This document shows, piece after piece, positions 62,300-64,000 of a DNA stretch of 64,000 bases. A program made the translations under genes and the position numbers. The notes under the pieces were generated by a model, which made no database searches, was not told the DNA's origin, and was given only the letters and a program-made list of their open reading frames with translations. Where the stretch lies: NCBI RefSeq assembly GCF_047495875.1, contig NC_092461.1, forward strand, positions 45,897,601 to 45,961,600, in the 5' to 3' direction. The first letter of the stretch is position 1; each line of letters opens with the position of its first letter. This DNA comes from Pithys albifrons albifrons (taxonomy: Eukaryota > Chordata > Aves > Passeriformes > Thamnophilidae).

Positions 62300-62461
62300 C
62301 CAAATCTTTTTTCGCAAAGTCTGGCCATACACATACACACATACACATACACATACAATGACCAGATTGAGATCTTGAAATGTTCAGAAATGTGTTTTAA
62401 ATGCATTACAATCATACAAGATCCAGCTAACCAGTTGTAGATCAAGATAAGAGATCACAAG

Positions 62462-63322
62462 ATCTTCTGCTTAGTTCACAAGCCTACAGAACCAGATGGA
62501 ATCCATCCTAGCATGATGAGGGAGCTGGTGGAAGAGCTCACTAAGCTGCTATCTATCTAAGTCCTGGCTCACTGGGGAGAACCCAGATGACTGGAAGTTG
62601 GCCAGTGTGATGCCAATCCACAAGAAGGACCAGAAGAAGTATTCAGGGAATTATAGGCCTGTCAGCCTGACTGCAGCACCTAACAAGGTTTTGGAGCTGA
62701 TCAGCTTTAGTGTGATCACATGGCACATACAGTACAATTAGGAGATCAGACCCATCCAGCATGAGTTTAAGAAAGGTAGGTCCTGACTGACCAAACTGAT
62801 CTCCTGTTATGACCAGATGACTCTCCTACTAGATGAGGAAATAGCTGTGGATGTAGTCTACCCAGAATTCAACAAAGCCTTTGTCATCACCTCACAGAAA
62901 ATCTGGCAGCCCAGGGCTTGAACAGGTGGACTTTTGGCCAGGTTAAGAACTGGCTGGATGGCCAGGCCTAGAGAGTGCTGGTGAACGGTGCTGCATCCAG
63001 TTGGTGCACGGTCATTAGTGTTGTCCCCCAGGGATAAGAGTTGGGCCCAGCCCTATTTAATGCCTTTACTGATGATCTGGATGAGGGGATCAAGTCTATG
63101 ATTAGCAAATTCATGGATGACACCAAGCTGGGTGCAAGTGTCAAACTGCTGGAGGTTAGGAAGGTTCTGCAGAGGGATCTGTACAGGCTGGATAGCTGGG
63201 CTGAGATCAACAGGATAAAGTTCAAGAAGACCAAGTCCCACACGGCCACTTTGGCCACAATAACCCCATGCAGCACCACAGACTGGGGGAAGAATGACTG
63301 GAAAGATGTGAATATTACAGGT
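62462..63322 (+). mobile_element. CR1 LINE, decayed RT region
   Basis: Plus-strand CR1 ORF2 reverse transcriptase of about 860 bp with many frame breaks. Blocks read PDGIHPSMMRELVEEL (62490-62540), NPDDWKLASVMPIHKK (62580-62628), GNYRPVSLTAAPNKVLELI (62649-62702), QHEFKKGRS (62760-62784), VVSPRE-like and [23 protein letters not shown] (63041-63108), then the catalytic block MDDTKLGA (63114-63135) with both Asp kept, and [23 protein letters not shown]. There is no 3' end; similarity fades at about 63320. Confidence 0.9.
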
Positions 63323-63869
63323 TTGTTCTGAGCTATACCAATTGTCATGCAGCCTGAAAAAGAAATGAAATCGATCAGCACATCCTTCAGTACCCCTAGG
63401 AAAATCTGTCTGACAACAATGAAAGGTTTATAAAAGTCAGAGACATTAAACAGATATTTTTTTGACAGGCTTATACCCATAAACATACACCTACTGGCAT
63501 CTATAAAAACACCACCTGTTGGAGTTTTAATAAGTGAATACTAAATATATTGACAGGGAAAAATCATAATTGGAATATTGTGAGTAATCAGGTAATAAAC
63601 ACTAATGTATCTCATTTTATAGATGCTTGAGGTGATTACTTTCATACGTTTGCTTATACTTCATTATATCCTCTTGCAATATGCATTCAACTAAATCAAG
63701 AAATACTTACTAATGTTGTGTGGGAATCATCTGTGAGATGATTTATCCTCACAGTAAAGCCTACAATGAAGATGGTGGGGTTTAGCTACTGAACAGAAAT
63801 TACCATGACTACTTATCATTGTCCAGATGCAACAAGATGTGACTGGATTATTTAGAATCCTGTCTTCTC
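63323..63869. other. Unique AT-rich sequence, no gene seen
   Basis: No coding domain or repeat family recognised. Confidence 0.45.
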
Positions 63870-63894
63870 TTTTTTTTTTTTTTTTTTTTTTTTT
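63870..63894 (+). repeat. Poly(T) tract
   Basis: Twenty-five consecutive T, immediately upstream of the LTR start. Confidence 0.95.
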
Positions 63895-63899
63895 AATAC

Positions 63900-64000
63900 T
63901 GTGCTGGTTTTGTCTAAGGTAGAGTTCATTTTCTTCACATAGCAAGTATGGGGCTATGTTTTAGATTTGTGCTGAACACAGAGGTGGTAATAAAAAGATG
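63900..64000 (+). mobile_element. ERVL-type LTR, cut by the window end
   Basis: Begins TGTGCTGGTTTTG and continues GTAGAGTTCATTTTCTTCAC, then TATGGGGCTATGTTTTAGATTTGTGCTGAACACAG, the start of a very common avian ERVL-type LTR, the same family as the copy at 12240-12735. AATAC (63895-63899) would be the left target duplication; its partner and the rest of the LTR lie beyond the window. Confidence 0.85.

Larger units (their letters stand above)
61969..62359 (+). mobile_element. Composite SINE: tRNA-Gln head, 5S rRNA body, RTE-like tail
   Basis: A short interspersed element of about 380 bp. It has three parts in order: a tRNA-Gln(TTG)-like head (61975-62046), a 5S rRNA-derived body (62080-62146), and a tail (62147-62330) with a nested hairpin that ends in a microsatellite of ACATAC units (62327-62357). 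The 11 bases ACACATACAAT occur just before the element (61958-61968) and again at its end (62349-62359), consistent with a target-site duplication, although the tail microsatellite resembles the target and weakens that proof. There is no CR1 octamer end. A microsatellite end and the hairpin fit mobilisation by an RTE-clade LINE. tRNA A- and B-box promoters are readable, so transcription would depend on the head. The head retains clear tRNA pairing but has mismatches, so it is not a functional tRNA gene. Confidence 0.8.

Noticed and set aside
1..64000. Host protein-coding exons, CRISPR arrays, prokaryotic operons
   Set aside because: No splice-bounded domain-coding block, no spaced repeats and no operon structure were seen; the window is LINE/LTR-rich vertebrate DNA.

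Overview
This window looks like AT-rich, gene-poor bird nuclear DNA, either intergenic or deep intronic. The evidence is many CR1 LINE copies in both orientations, several carrying the avian CR1 3' signature of repeated ATTCTATG octamers, together with avian-type ERVL-like long terminal repeats (LTRs). I found no cellular protein-coding exon with a recognisable domain, no rRNA operon, no CRISPR and no prokaryotic feature. The longer open frames outside the retroelements match nothing I know and lack exon context.

Layout: 1-5.4 kb is unique sequence with one CR1 3' end (950-1566). 5.4-14 kb is the LTR-rich part: a possible LTR at 5415-5879, a solo LTR at 7990-8628 beside an older retroviral-looking segment, a solo LTR at 10090-10738 with a perfect 5-bp target duplication, a decayed ERVL-type LTR at 12240-12735, and a short LTR with a polypurine tract near 13640-13990. 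14-24.4 kb is almost repeat-free and includes a homeodomain-motif-rich stretch (17130-17700) resembling a conserved noncoding element. A CR1 nested in another CR1 lies at 24428-25520, followed by a second solo LTR of the 10090 family in opposite orientation (27228-27817). 28-46 kb is mostly unique, with a G-quadruplex motif at 28339-28362 and a CR1 end at 40841-41124.

The main coding remnant is a 3.3-kb CR1 on the minus strand (46587 to about 49870). It has the end of ORF1 (esterase-like) and a broken ORF2 (endonuclease plus reverse transcriptase), and it inserted into an older CR1 whose halves remain at 46152-46586 and 49871-50330. 51-64 kb holds a further LTR (51358 to about 51790), three CR1 pieces (55428, 57321, 58200), and a composite SINE at 61969-62359. 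A decayed CR1 reverse transcriptase follows (62462-63322), and an ERVL LTR is cut by the window end (63900-64000).

The most unusual object is the SINE at 61969-62359: a tRNA-Gln(TTG)-like head, a 5S rRNA-derived body lacking the C-box region, and a tail with a nested hairpin ending in an ACATAC microsatellite. This suggests mobilisation by an RTE-type LINE rather than by CR1. All alignments were made by eye against remembered family features; no search was run.
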